Assembly: GCA_024280855.1 (NCBI GenBank)
Contig: JAJRPG010000077.1
Coordinates: forward strand, 16,254 to 80,253
Reading direction: 5' to 3'
Length of the DNA: 64,000 nucleotides
Origin: Planctomycetota bacterium
GTDB taxonomy: Bacteria > Planctomycetota > Phycisphaerae > UBA1845
Below, in pieces: positions 38,137 through 46,846 of the stretch. Below the pieces are notes generated by a model. That model made no database searches. It was not told the DNA's origin and saw only the letters and a list, made by a program, of their open reading frames with translations. Positions within the stretch are counted from its first letter, which is position 1. Each line of letters begins with the position of its first letter. The position numbers were made by a program, and so were the translations under genes.

Positions 38137-38760
38137 TTAGTGAATCACGGAAAACTTACGGGCCAACGGAACACACACTATCAAACCAAGCAGGGCTAGT
38201 AAGGCGGCTGATGGGACCGGGGCGACCACTGAGTTTAGATCAGTACCCGCCGAGGTGACGAATTCATCCCAAGTAACCGCTGGCGGTGTGTAGAAATCCC
38301 AAACCGACCCATCCCAACGTGCCGCCGCAACTTGAACGGAATCTGGTGAAAGATAGTTGTCGAAGGTGAAAGCAGTCAGCACAAAATCCTGGGTAGCCAT
38401 ATTCCCCAGAAAATGAGAACGCCAGTATAGCTCATCCGTAGACGCGCCCGATGCAACCGTTAGCCAGCTACCCAGACTCAAAGATTCATTGAACGTCGCA
38501 GAAGCCGACCCAAGCGGAGATACGGATAAATCCCAAGCAGGAGGTTTGAACCCGGAAGTTCCATCATCCGTTGCCATCGGCGTAAGAATGAGGCCAAGGT
38601 TATTGAAGTTGGTTTGTGTGGTTAGATGGAATCCTTGATACCAACTACCACTTGGCGTCGGTGTACCCACCAAATCGAAAGCTAAGTTTGCTTGTACACT
38701 GGAAATTGAAAAATTAAAGACAATCGCACATACGAAAAGTATTGACGTTCGCTTGATCAT
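38137..38760 (-). CDS. PEP-CTERM-like exported protein
   Basis: 207 residues from ATG 38760, which has AAGGAG 8-9 nt upstream; an open extension of 20 codons before it is not needed. A signal peptide (ILFVCAIVFNFSISSVQA) starts the protein. The C-terminus VVAPVPSAALLALLGLIVCV followed by PLARKF has the order of PEP-CTERM signals: a Pro-containing motif (here VPS), a hydrophobic helix and basic residues, so it is likely processed by an exosortase. The middle is a Ser/Thr/Gly-rich beta-type domain without recognisable enzyme motifs. No exosortase gene is in the window, but the 753-3125 genes are of exosortase-locus type. Convergent with the giant propeller gene. Confidence 0.75.
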   Translation of the reverse strand: MIKRTSILFVCAIVFNFSISSVQANLAFDLVGTPTPSGSWYQGFHLTTQTNFNNLGLILTPMATDDGTSGFKPPAWDLSVSPLGSASATFNESLSLGSWLTVASGASTDELYWRSHFLGNMATQDFVLTAFTFDNYLSPDSVQVAAARWDGSVWDFYTPPAVTWDEFVTSAGTDLNSVVAPVPSAALLALLGLIVCVPLARKFSVIH

Positions 38761-38831
38761 GGCTCGCTCCTTATAACCGCCCCCGGCTGTGCCCACCACA
38801 CTTATGTGGTAAATTGACATCGAACAGTCTA

Positions 38832-38860
38832 ACTGTACACCAAGAACACCCTATATTCAA
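38832..38860 (-). promoter_or_regulatory. Promoter of the PEP-CTERM-like gene
   Basis: On the minus strand TTGAAT (38855-38860), a 17-nt spacer, and TACAGT (38832-38837). The 14-mer around the -35 is identical to that in front of the giant propeller gene at 33210-33223. Confidence 0.5.
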
Positions 38861-38915
38861 GAAAAATGGTGAAAATAGGCAGATATATTTGCGAATTTCT
38901 CAGGGATGAGACGGT

Positions 38916-39104
38916 CTAAGCTTCAGCAGCTTCAGGCTCGGTTTTAGCGGACGCGGATTTGTTCGCACGCTTTTTGGCGTAATGCTCTTTACGACCGGCA
39001 GCCGCTTTTTCCCAGAGTGTGTAGGCTTCTTTCTTGTCGCCTTTTTTCCAGGCTACGATGGCGCTCATTCTAACTCGTCGTAAGGCTTTTTTAGGTCTTG
39101 GCAT
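38916..39104 (-). CDS. Small basic protein, 62 residues, unknown function
   Basis: 62 residues with many Lys, Arg and Ala: MPRPKKALRRVRMSAIVAWK start, a helical middle with Trp (TLWEKAAAGRKEHYAKKR) and an acidic Ala-rich end (EPEAAEA). The composition suggests binding to nucleic acid or the ribosome, but no family is recognised. The regular composition and clear ATG-to-stop unit, isolated between larger genes on the same strand as selA, support a real gene. No signal peptide. Confidence 0.55.
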   Translation of the reverse strand: MPRPKKALRRVRMSAIVAWKKGDKKEAYTLWEKAAAGRKEHYAKKRANKSASAKTEPEAAEA

Positions 39105-39257
39105 AAGTGTTCATTTCTCAGTTAACGGATGTCCCATCGCGGTATCTGCCCACGAAAAGACGAATTATACAGCCGAATCTCAATTATGCCAAGGGGGCTG
39201 TGATATGCTTTCTCAAACCCTCATCGGCCTTTGACGCCGGAAACCGGCCCTCACAGC

Positions 39258-40718
39258 CTACAAAATCGGCAACGAGACGTCGTTCGTATCCTCGTCTTCC
39301 TCCTCTTCATCATCCAAAATAGCTGACGCAACGGAATCTACCAGACTTTCCAAGTCGTCATCGCCAATCGTACGAAGATCAAAGCAAATCGCCTCATTAC
39401 GGATTCTAGCGATCACGGGAACTTCCGCTTCTCGCAAAGCCGCTGCGATTTCGGTCGCCCCCGCCCCCGCAGGCCGCCACTGGACAACTACCGTAGTCAA
39501 CTCCTGCGCGGGCAAAGTCCCGCCGCCGGCATAAGCCACGTCTGACCCCACGAAAAAATGCTCCTCAGGAAGCACCTGCGACAGCAACTCAGACAGTTTC
39601 TCTGCCCGCTTAGCCAAGTCCTCCGTCGTCGCCGTCAGCATTGCCAATGTCGGAACAAGTTCTGGTGCTTGCTCCCGGTCAGCATAACATCGAAGCGTCG
39701 CCTCCAAAGCCAACAGCGTCAGCTTGCCCACGCGATACGTTCTCATCAGCGGGTTAGCCTCAATCTGATCGATCAAATCCTGCCTACCCACAATAATGCC
39801 ACACTGCGGACCGCCGAGAAGCTTGTCACCAGAAAAACATATCAGGTCCGCACCCGCATCCACCGACGCTTGCACATGAGGCTCATCCGGCAAACCCAAT
39901 GGCTTCAAATCAAACAACGCCCCGCTACCTAAATCGTCCACCACCGGCAAATCAAAACGGTGGGCTAACTCAACCAACTCATCAATACCCACGCTCTCAC
40001 AAAATCCTTCGATGCGATAGTTGCTCGTATGCACACGAACCAAAGCAGCCGTGTCGCTACCAATCGCTTGTTCATAATCGCTAATCCGTGTTCGATTGGT
40101 TGTGCCGACTTCTTTTAATGTAACACCCGCAGCGCGAATGATATCTGGCAACCGAAAGCTTCCCCCAATCTCAACCAATTGGCCTCGAGATACGACGACA
40201 TCTTTCCCGTTGGCTAGCGTTTGCAAAATCAGTAGCGTCGCTGCGGCATTATTATTAACGACAGTCGCGGCCTCTGCCCCGGTAATCTCAGCTAGAAGCT
40301 CAGAGACATGAACCTGTCGCTTGCCACGCTGCCCGGTCTCCAGATCATATTCAAGATTGCAATAGCCTCCGATGCTTTCTGCCAAAGCTTCAACAGCAGC
40401 TTCACAAAGCGGCGCTCGACCTAACCCCGTGTGCAGCACGATTCCCGTCGCGTTAATAACACCACGCAAACTCGGCGTAGACCGTTCAAGCAAATAGACC
40501 TCAGCCTCAGCCACCAAATCGTCTGGGTCAACAGAAATGTCGTCGCCATCAAGAATAGCTTCCCGCGCCTCGTCGATAGCCTCTTGCAGTGAGGAAACCA
40601 CATACGACCTCGGCGAACCAGCTAGCCAATCGACAACCTCTTCATGTTCAAGCAAAGAGGCTACAGATGGTAACGCCCGCAGCATTTTTTTCGTCTCAGC
40701 ATTCATAAGAACATCCAT
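39258..40718 (-). CDS. selA: L-seryl-tRNA(Sec) selenium transferase SelA
   Basis: 486 residues, PLP enzyme that converts seryl-tRNA(Sec) to selenocysteinyl-tRNA(Sec) with selenophosphate. Visible: the N-terminal LPSVASLLEHEEV-type tRNA-binding part, VINATGIVLHTGLGRAPL, the Lys299 PLP site in SGDKLLGGPQCG, and ATLRCY further on. The C-terminal tail is acidic (DDEEEEDED). ATG 40718 is chosen; a TTG eight codons upstream and an ATG four codons downstream are alternatives, and none has a strong ribosome-binding site. selB lies upstream on the same strand, with a composite palindromic repeat in the 131-nt gap. selD and the Sec tRNA gene are not in the window. Confidence 0.95.
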   Translation of the reverse strand: MDVLMNAETKKMLRALPSVASLLEHEEVVDWLAGSPRSYVVSSLQEAIDEAREAILDGDDISVDPDDLVAEAEVYLLERSTPSLRGVINATGIVLHTGLGRAPLCEAAVEALAESIGGYCNLEYDLETGQRGKRQVHVSELLAEITGAEAATVVNNNAAATLLILQTLANGKDVVVSRGQLVEIGGSFRLPDIIRAAGVTLKEVGTTNRTRISDYEQAIGSDTAALVRVHTSNYRIEGFCESVGIDELVELAHRFDLPVVDDLGSGALFDLKPLGLPDEPHVQASVDAGADLICFSGDKLLGGPQCGIIVGRQDLIDQIEANPLMRTYRVGKLTLLALEATLRCYADREQAPELVPTLAMLTATTEDLAKRAEKLSELLSQVLPEEHFFVGSDVAYAGGGTLPAQELTTVVVQWRPAGAGATEIAAALREAEVPVIARIRNEAICFDLRTIGDDDLESLVDSVASAILDDEEEEDEDTNDVSLPIL

Positions 40719-40743
40719 GACTTTCGCATGACTACTTTCCAAT

Positions 40744-40827
40744 CAGAGCACCTGGCGCGAGCCTGGTGGCACGACCCCCCACACTCGCTATTGACAATTG
40801 CCCGCAGGCTTGCGCCGTGCGGCTCTG
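40744..40827. repeat. Composite two-palindrome element, copy 2
   Basis: Left half CAGAGCACCTGGCGCGAGCC plus TGGTGGCA and right half GCCCGCAGGCTTGCGCCGTG plus CGGCTCTG (40800-40827). It lies between selB and selA, so a selB-selA transcript would contain these hairpins. Confidence 0.8.
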
Positions 40828-40849
40828 CAACACCGCCTTCTGGATTCTT

Positions 40850-42796
40850 TCATTTCAACTCCACAAGCGTTCGACCATCACCCTGTCTCTTCGTAAAACC
40901 AATGTGGTCGAGATACTCCATAAATGGCACCACAAATTTCCTACTAGAGTCCAACGCCTCCCGCACATGGGCAATCGTCACCGATTCATGGCTACGAATC
41001 AACTGGCTAACCGTTTCTCGCAACTTTTGTTCGTTATGAACGTGCATGAACATTTTAGCCTCGATTTTTATTAAGTCTCCCATCGCCACCGCTAACGTCG
41101 CCAATTTCTCAACCCGCTTTCGGTCAACCTTCTTCGCAATAGCCAGCCCATCCAACGACGGAGGCTGAAAACCACCCCGCTGCATCTCATCAATCATATC
41201 AACCAGATGCTGCTCATCGGCCTTCGATAACTTAGGCGCAAACTCCGGCAGACAAGTAAACCGGCCAAACGGTTTAATCGTTTTGCGCTTCACAAAAAGA
41301 TCGTACAACGGCTTAGCCAGGGACGGACTGCTCAATCGCCCCAACCATCCAATCACCGCGTCACTACCTCGGCCCGGCTCGTCCGCATGACGCTGATGAT
41401 ATCGCTTTAGCCAACGCAACAACCGTTCACCTAAATCATCAATCGCACCAGGCGTGGCCCATACCTTCGTACCTCGGATAGCTATCAACCGACCATCGGC
41501 TTTCAGTTGTTCGTAACAATCACCAACACGCGAAAGGGGGATACCCGTTCGAGCGCACATGTGAAAATCCGTCGGTGCCGTAAATCGATATTCTCGTAAC
41601 ACCTGCGCGACACGATCAACATCCTCGCCACTTTCCATCACTGAGAGTGCCAAGACCGTGTCCTTGATAGATGCCCGCCGTCGCCGAACCGAAGTGCGCA
41701 ATATAACCCCGCCGCCAATGGTCCGCGTCGCGGATTCATCTCGTAAAATAAATCGCTGACCATAGTTAGCCACGAAAGCTTGCCCGCTACGCAACTGTGC
41801 ATAACAAGCCTCGCCCGGAGCAAGCAGCTTATCTTCAAACAACCCAACACGAACCGGAAGCTCAGCTGTCCCCATACCCAAACGCGCCGTCTGCGTCGAT
41901 TTCAACGATTTGGGATTAGACGACAAATACGTCAGCTTCACATCCGCCACATGAACAGGCTCCAGATAACCCGGCGTAGCCAATTCACTCCCTCGCCACA
42001 AAGCGTCTTTATCAATGCCACTTAAATTGATAGCTGCCCGACGTCCACGAGCCAACACCTCGCAAGAACAGCCATGAGCCTGTAAACTTCGCACACGACA
42101 GGTCTGCCCGCCGGGCCAAACTTGCAACTCGTCACCCGCAGACACCTGCCCCTGCAATATCGACCCTGTCACCACAGTGCCACGTCCTGGCACTGTAAAC
42201 ACTCGATCCAAACACATGCGAAACGGGCTGGGCGGACTTTCCTGATGAGATAACTTCGCCACCTCAACAAGTGTTAGCCTCAAGGCATCAATGCCCACTC
42301 CCGTAATCGACGACACCGGGCAAATAGGCGAATCAGCCAAGGGCGAACCATCGAGCAATTCCGTCACTTCCTCAATGACCAGCTCCACCATGTCAGCCTC
42401 AACCATGTCAGTTTTCGTCACAGCTACTACACATAGTTTCACGCCCACAAGATGCAGAATCTCAACATGCTCCCGCGTTTGCGGCATCACAGAATCATCA
42501 GCCGCGACCACCAACAGCGCAACGTCAATCCCCGTCGCGCCAGCGACCATCGTTTTAATAAACCGCTCATGACCCGGCACATCGACCACGCCGAACTGAA
42601 CATCGCCAATGCTCAGCTCCGCGAATCCCAGCTCAATGGTCATTCCACGCCGTTTTTCTTCAGGCAGACGGTCGGCGTCGATTCCTGTAAGAACCTTTAC
42701 CAGCGACGTTTTACCGTGGTCAATATGCCCCGCAGTACCTAGGATGAAATGCTGCGAGGTGCGACTTATATTATTTTGCATGGCTTCGTCGATCAT
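40850..42796 (-). CDS. selB: Selenocysteine-specific elongation factor SelB
   Basis: 648 residues. SelB brings Sec-tRNA(Sec) to UGA codons by binding the SECIS hairpin. The N-terminal GTPase domain shows [13 protein letters not shown] (G1), [10 protein letters not shown] (G2), [10 protein letters not shown] (G3) and VTKTDM (G4). Two beta-barrel domains follow, then the winged-helix SECIS-binding region of ~250 residues, ending [18 protein letters not shown] as usual for SelB. Length fits bacterial SelB. ATG 42796; an ATG five codons downstream is equally possible. It is divergent from the selenoprotein gene that starts at 42889, only 92 nt away, and precedes selA. Confidence 0.95.
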   Translation of the reverse strand: MIDEAMQNNISRTSQHFILGTAGHIDHGKTSLVKVLTGIDADRLPEEKRRGMTIELGFAELSIGDVQFGVVDVPGHERFIKTMVAGATGIDVALLVVAADDSVMPQTREHVEILHLVGVKLCVVAVTKTDMVEADMVELVIEEVTELLDGSPLADSPICPVSSITGVGIDALRLTLVEVAKLSHQESPPSPFRMCLDRVFTVPGRGTVVTGSILQGQVSAGDELQVWPGGQTCRVRSLQAHGCSCEVLARGRRAAINLSGIDKDALWRGSELATPGYLEPVHVADVKLTYLSSNPKSLKSTQTARLGMGTAELPVRVGLFEDKLLAPGEACYAQLRSGQAFVANYGQRFILRDESATRTIGGGVILRTSVRRRRASIKDTVLALSVMESGEDVDRVAQVLREYRFTAPTDFHMCARTGIPLSRVGDCYEQLKADGRLIAIRGTKVWATPGAIDDLGERLLRWLKRYHQRHADEPGRGSDAVIGWLGRLSSPSLAKPLYDLFVKRKTIKPFGRFTCLPEFAPKLSKADEQHLVDMIDEMQRGGFQPPSLDGLAIAKKVDRKRVEKLATLAVAMGDLIKIEAKMFMHVHNEQKLRETVSQLIRSHESVTIAHVREALDSSRKFVVPFMEYLDHIGFTKRQGDGRTLVELK

Positions 42797-42888
42797 AAGT
42801 AATAGATTATGGAATGGTTAGCCAAGCTGGCAAGTGCGTGAGCGTGCCTATGCGAAATTCAGATTGGTCTGATTAACAGGAGTTACTC

Positions 42889-43551
42889 ATGAAATGTAGA
42901 CAATCAGGTTATATACTCATGACACTATCCGTGGTGTTCATGCTTGGCATAGCCGCAGCAGAAGCACAACCTTCGGGTCGCGGTCGTGGCAAAGGAAAAC
43001 ATGGCCCGGACAAAGCCCCTAAGATTGGCGATGTCGCGCCGAACTTCAAACTCAAATCGCTAGACGGAAAAAGCGAAACGGAGTTAGCTACGTTTAAGGG
43101 AGAAAAGCCGGTCGTGCTGATTTTCGGCAGCTATACATGACCTCCCTTTCGGCGCCAGGTTGGCGTCTTAAACAATATGTACAAAGCCTACGGTGAACAG
43201 GCTGAGTTCTTGGTGGTTTACATCAAAGAAGCCCACGCCGCAGACAGCGATTGGCCCATGGCTGTCCCTGGTGAAACGATCAACACGCCCAAGACCTGGG
43301 ACCAGCGATCGGGGAATGCTAAGAAGTGTTTAACCAAACTAAAAATCGACATCCCCTGCGTGATTGATGACCTCGATGATTCCGTGGATGGCCATTACTC
43401 AGGTTGGCCCGACCGACTTTTTGTCGTAGACAAAGCTGGAAAAGTTGTGGTAAGCGGAGACCGAGGCCCGTGGGGTTTCAAACCGTCAGTCACGCAAGCC
43501 CAGGAATGGTTAGCCAAGCAGTTTCCAAATGTGAAAGCGCCTAAAGGGTAA
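42889..43551 (+). CDS. Deiodinase-like thioredoxin-fold selenoprotein, in-frame UGA (Sec84)
   Basis: 220 residues if the TGA at 43138-43140 is read as selenocysteine (Sec84). The frame is the same before and after, GGAG lies before ATG 42889, and both parts are needed for one thioredoxin fold. Signal peptide (LMTLSVVFMLGIAAAEA), a basic Gly/Lys-rich linker, then APKIGDVAPNFKLKSLDGK and VVLIFGSYT-U-PPFRRQ. FGSxT-U-PPF is the active-site motif of iodothyronine deiodinases (T4_deiodinase family). After the Sec come FLVVYIKEAHAADSDWP, also as in that family, CVIDDLDD and DRLFVVDKAGKVV. A 7-bp hairpin with GGU loop follows the UGA. selB and selA are divergent next door. It should be an exported peroxidase- or reductase-like redox enzyme; deiodination is not implied. 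Confidence 0.9.
43151..43167 (+). promoter_or_regulatory. Bacterial SECIS element
   Basis: GGCGCCA (43151-43157) pairs with TGGCGTC (43161-43167), seven pairs including one G-U, closing a GGU triloop at 43158-43160. The loop begins 17 nt after the UGA, inside the distance used by bacterial SECIS elements, and GGU/GU in the loop is the SelB recognition feature. TTT/AAA can extend the stem below. Confidence 0.85.
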
Positions 43552-43567
43552 GCTTGAGAAAATAAAC

Positions 43568-43653
43568 CAGAGCACCTGGCGCGAGCCTGGTGGCATGAGT
43601 CACGAAATCACTATTGATAAAAAATGCCCGCAGGCTTGCGCCGTGCGGCTCTG
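43568..43653. repeat. Composite two-palindrome element, copy 3
   Basis: Same organisation and orientation as 40744-40827: left half from 43568, right half GCCCGCAGGCTTGCGCCGTG plus CGGCTCTG at 43626-43653, spacer with the shared phrase CTATTGA. It lies between the selenoprotein gene and the TlpA-like gene. Confidence 0.8.
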
Positions 43654-43687
43654 ATGACAACTTATCACAAAAACCAGAAAGAACGCT

Positions 43688-44815
43688 ATGCAATCTTGGC
43701 TTACCAAACATTTGAAAATTTCCTGCATGATTATTGTCGCAACAACAATCGTCATCGCACCGCACAAAGCGCTCGCAGGCCCCAGCCCCAAGGCGATGTT
43801 TGTGCTGCTAGAAGATGACATGGAAGAAGCTGTCGCCGATTTTTACGACGCCTTCCATGAAGCCATCGGTCGAGATGGCCAACTCAAAAAAGGTACCAAA
43901 TTACCACACGACGGACGGCCTGCGATTCTCGAAAAGATGGGTACGCTAGCCAAAAAGTATGCCGACACGCCAGATGGCGGATACATGGCTGCCAATACTT
44001 TGCTGTGGTCGGTAGACTTAGCGCCCAAAATGATTCTCCCACGATTCACCTATTTCTCCGAACATTTCACCAACGACCCCGCTATGGATTTAATACTCGA
44101 GCAATTCGAGCTTTTTTATGGCCATTCTGGTGCGCCGCAAGATTGGGCTAAGGCGCTGCAAGTCTTAGCCAAGAAAACCAAAAGGCCACAAACAAAATTT
44201 TCTGCCGATTACTACGCCAGCTTAGCCGTCATCGGCACCGACCAAGCCAGCCAAGCTTTGCCCTGGCTTCGTAATGTATTACAAACCGCCGCCGCTCAAA
44301 AAACTTCCGACAATAAAAAGAAAAATATCGACCCCGATTTACTCATCCAATTATCCGGGCAGGCTAAGGGATTGCTCTTTGAAGTTCAGCACTTACAAGT
44401 GGGAATGCCCGCCCCTGATTTTATGACCAAAACATTCGATGGCAAGCCCTTGTCACTTTCGTCACTACAAGGCAAAGTGGTGCTGATCGATTTTTGGGCA
44501 ACTTGGTGCCCAAACTGCGTAGTTGAGTTTCCCCATCTACAACAAGTCCAGAAAAAACTAAAAGGTAAGCCTTTCGTAATTCTTTCTGTTTCTCTCGACG
44601 AAAGCGGCGACATGGCTAAGCGGCTCGTGAAGCGTATGAAAGCGCCCGGCATCCACACCTGGGACATCAAAGACGGCGAGAACCCGGTCGGCGTCATGTA
44701 CAACGTGCGTCAATTGCCCACATGGTATTTGCTGGATCAAAAGGGCATTATTCGAGCGCGAGACCCAGAAACTGAAAAGCTGGTCGAATTAGTCGAGTCG
44801 CTATTAAAGCCTTAG
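43688..44815 (+). CDS. TlpA/ResA-like exported thioredoxin-fold protein
   Basis: 375 residues. An N-terminal signal segment (ISCMIIVATTIVIAPHKALA) is followed by an alpha-helical region of ~210 residues and a C-terminal thioredoxin domain with the redox motif WCPNC (Cys274, Cys277) in VVLIDFWATWCPNCVVEFP, and a cis-Pro region RQLPTWYLLD. This is the AhpC/TSA-Redoxin arrangement of TlpA-like proteins, which reduce disulfides or peroxidases outside the cytoplasm. The position just behind the selenoprotein gene (137 nt) makes it a candidate reductant of the Sec enzyme, which is inference. AGAAAG precedes ATG 43688. Confidence 0.85.
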   Translation: MQSWLTKHLKISCMIIVATTIVIAPHKALAGPSPKAMFVLLEDDMEEAVADFYDAFHEAIGRDGQLKKGTKLPHDGRPAILEKMGTLAKKYADTPDGGYMAANTLLWSVDLAPKMILPRFTYFSEHFTNDPAMDLILEQFELFYGHSGAPQDWAKALQVLAKKTKRPQTKFSADYYASLAVIGTDQASQALPWLRNVLQTAAAQKTSDNKKKNIDPDLLIQLSGQAKGLLFEVQHLQVGMPAPDFMTKTFDGKPLSLSSLQGKVVLIDFWATWCPNCVVEFPHLQQVQKKLKGKPFVILSVSLDESGDMAKRLVKRMKAPGIHTWDIKDGENPVGVMYNVRQLPTWYLLDQKGIIRARDPETEKLVELVESLLKP

Positions 44816-44842
44816 ATATATAAGAAGTATGTCAGCCGAGTT

Positions 44843-45121
44843 TTAGACGCCAAGCAATTCAGCGTACTTGGGTTCCATGACAACTTGATCGGTTGGGACC
44901 ATTGTAATGACATGCCATGGGCAGACCTGGGCGCAGAGCTTGCAACCTATGCATACTGGTAGGTCGATGGTGCAAATACCCATCGCGTAAGCCGGGTGCG
45001 TGGGGTCTGCTATCTTGTCGATGCAGTCCACCGGGCAGACGCTCACGCAGGCGTCGCAGCCAGTACACATATCCTCGTCCAGGATGGCTAATTGTTTGGG
45101 CAGCTTTTTCTTCTTGGCCAT
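44843..45121 (-). CDS. Ferredoxin with two 4Fe-4S clusters
   Basis: 92 residues. The two cluster motifs are CTGCDACVSVCPVDC and CIGCKLCAQVCPWHV, each C-x2-C-x2-C-x3-C-P. The stretch between them is about 25 residues, longer than in the shortest clostridial ferredoxins. The N-terminus is Lys-rich (MAKKKKLPKQLAI), the C-terminus a short tail. A small electron carrier in the cytoplasm; the partner is unknown. It is convergent with the TlpA-like gene, with 27 nt between the stops. Confidence 0.9.
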   Translation of the reverse strand: MAKKKKLPKQLAILDEDMCTGCDACVSVCPVDCIDKIADPTHPAYAMGICTIDLPVCIGCKLCAQVCPWHVITMVPTDQVVMEPKYAELLGV

Positions 45122-45268
45122 GACTCTTGTTACGCTTTCATGCGATTCCGGATTAAACCCTAATCGGTCTATGTTCTAGCTCGCAGATTGTAAGGGGTTA
45201 GCCGAGGGGCGGCAACAATCTTTACGCTGGCTGGCGTCTTTGAGTACGGAGGATAATGCGTTTGGTGT

Positions 45269-46102
45269 CTACAGTTGATTAGAGCTAGCTCTGGAATCGC
45301 CGGTGTCGCTCTGATGCCCTGGGGCATGTCTGGCTACTTCCGACTCGAACTTCGCGGACTCATCATGGCTAATGCTCACGGGTAAACCTTTATCAGGGGA
45401 GTGAACATGGGTTCCGTTGCGCTTATTATCGCCGTTTCTGAGGATTGATTTCCCGTTGCGGCGATATTTTTGCGTGGGGATTATCGCGGTCAGTTCGTCA
45501 ACTGTTGTGAGGTCTCCGCCTTTAGTCACGAATTGCCTGATAGCCCATTGGGCTTCGTTCTCGTTCCAGACCCCGCACGCATCTGTGACGATGGATACCT
45601 TCTTATGGCGAGCCAATAAGCCCAAGGCAAGTACCTTCACCGAACGCTCCAGAGTGTTTCCAAAAATGTAGACCCTATCAGTTTTGATTTGTGTCAAGAA
45701 GCGGTCCGCCTTGGCATTGCAGAGTAAGTCATCTGTTCGCTTCCGGAAGATGAGCTGCTGGTATTGATGTAGCAAATTCGGCTGGACGGTTAGCGTATTA
45801 TCGATTTCTATTAACTGATGAAGAGGCATCAGCGTGAAATCTACTTTTTCCTGCCCGCTGCTGCCATCTACACTGTATCGCGTTCGGCCTTGTTCGTGTA
45901 TTTCGTGAGGGCGGCGAGAGTCTATAGAAGATACAACGGGGATATCATAAGTACGCAACCAGCTGACCACACGTTGTAATAACGGGTACACAGTCCGCGC
46001 GTTTATCACGGGGCAGATGCCTTCTGGATGACAGAAGTCATGCTGCGTATTGAGATCAATAGCGATACAATCGTGCGAATTCTCGCATCTTGTAATAGCC
46101 AT
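45269..46102 (-). CDS. Isochorismatase-fold hydrolase-like protein lacking the catalytic Cys
   Basis: 277 residues. The first ~210 have the cysteine-hydrolase (isochorismatase/nicotinamidase) fold: CIAIDLNTQHDF with Asp16, IFRKRTDDL with Lys121, and VYIFGNTLERSVKVLALGLL followed by VSIVTDACG. In active family members the position in ERS is a Cys (D-x-C-V type); here it is Ser154. The Asp-Lys-Cys triad is thus incomplete, which points to a non-hydrolytic or altered role. The last ~65 residues are polar, low in hydrophobics and probably disordered. GGAGGG lies 9 nt upstream of ATG 46102. It stands alone between a ferredoxin gene and a long non-coding stretch. Confidence 0.75.
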   Translation of the reverse strand: MAITRCENSHDCIAIDLNTQHDFCHPEGICPVINARTVYPLLQRVVSWLRTYDIPVVSSIDSRRPHEIHEQGRTRYSVDGSSGQEKVDFTLMPLHQLIEIDNTLTVQPNLLHQYQQLIFRKRTDDLLCNAKADRFLTQIKTDRVYIFGNTLERSVKVLALGLLARHKKVSIVTDACGVWNENEAQWAIRQFVTKGGDLTTVDELTAIIPTQKYRRNGKSILRNGDNKRNGTHVHSPDKGLPVSISHDESAKFESEVARHAPGHQSDTGDSRASSNQL

Positions 46103-46846
46103 GCCCGAACCCTCCAGTCAGCCGCACTACCGTAAACGTAGGTTGTTGGCGCATATTCCGCGCAGAAACCTAACAGTAGATGTGAGCAGGCGGCGCTTCT
46201 TTCCCTTCCTTCCCAAACCTACAAGCCTGCGTTGGGTATCCAGTAGATGGATGCCCCGTTTGCCAGCTTGTGTCAGAGTCTAGCAGGGTGTATGGCGTCT
46301 GACGAGCTTTGTGTGAAATAAATCTCTAAGATGTTTATTTGAAATAGTTTACGGCAGTTTTTCTCGGTGTTTGAGATGTGAATCCTGCGGATTAATATCA
46401 TATCGAAGCTTTGGTTGTATGGGGATGTTCAATGTTGATCGGATTTGGGTTTAGTTGAGCGGCTTTATAGGTAAAAACAGGCTGAAAAGGGCATTTTTTT
46501 AGCTGCTGAGAGACGTCGGCATTATCGTCTTAAAGTGTTTTCGGAATATCGGGGAATGCATCAATCGGATAAGCCTTTGAGTTTACTCGGGGTTGTGAGT
46601 TAAGTGTTTCCCCCGTGAAGTTGAGGACTATGTAAGGTCGATACATATGTTATCGGACAATGGCCTGCGATGTGGATCGGCAAAAGCATCGTATGGCGAA
46701 AACTTGGTTTGTAGCTTTTACAAACCGATAGGTTGCATAAGAGCGCGCCTCATTGTGAGGGTGGCTGATTGCTTATGCGTGGATTGGGTTAGGTTACGAA
46801 GCGCCCGTTCAGCGTGGCCGGTTTGAATTGTATCGATGGGTGAGAC
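46103..46846. other. Long intergenic region without recognised feature
   Basis: These 744 nt separate two divergent genes. No open frame with a ribosome-binding site, no tRNA, and no strong hairpin with T-run can be seen. The middle part (about 46300-46600) is A/T-rich with many T runs, which could hold promoters or an unknown RNA. A 77-codon frame at 46050-46283 overlaps the hydrolase start antisense and is rejected. Confidence 0.4.

Noticed and set aside
42797..42888. Sec tRNA gene between selB and the selenoprotein gene
   Set aside because: No 8-bp acceptor stem, T-loop or long variable arm can be built in these 92 nt.
43138..43140. TGA as a true stop, giving two genes or a pseudogene
   Set aside because: The frame is kept on both sides, the codon stands at the Sec site of a deiodinase motif, a SECIS hairpin follows, and selA/selB are adjacent.
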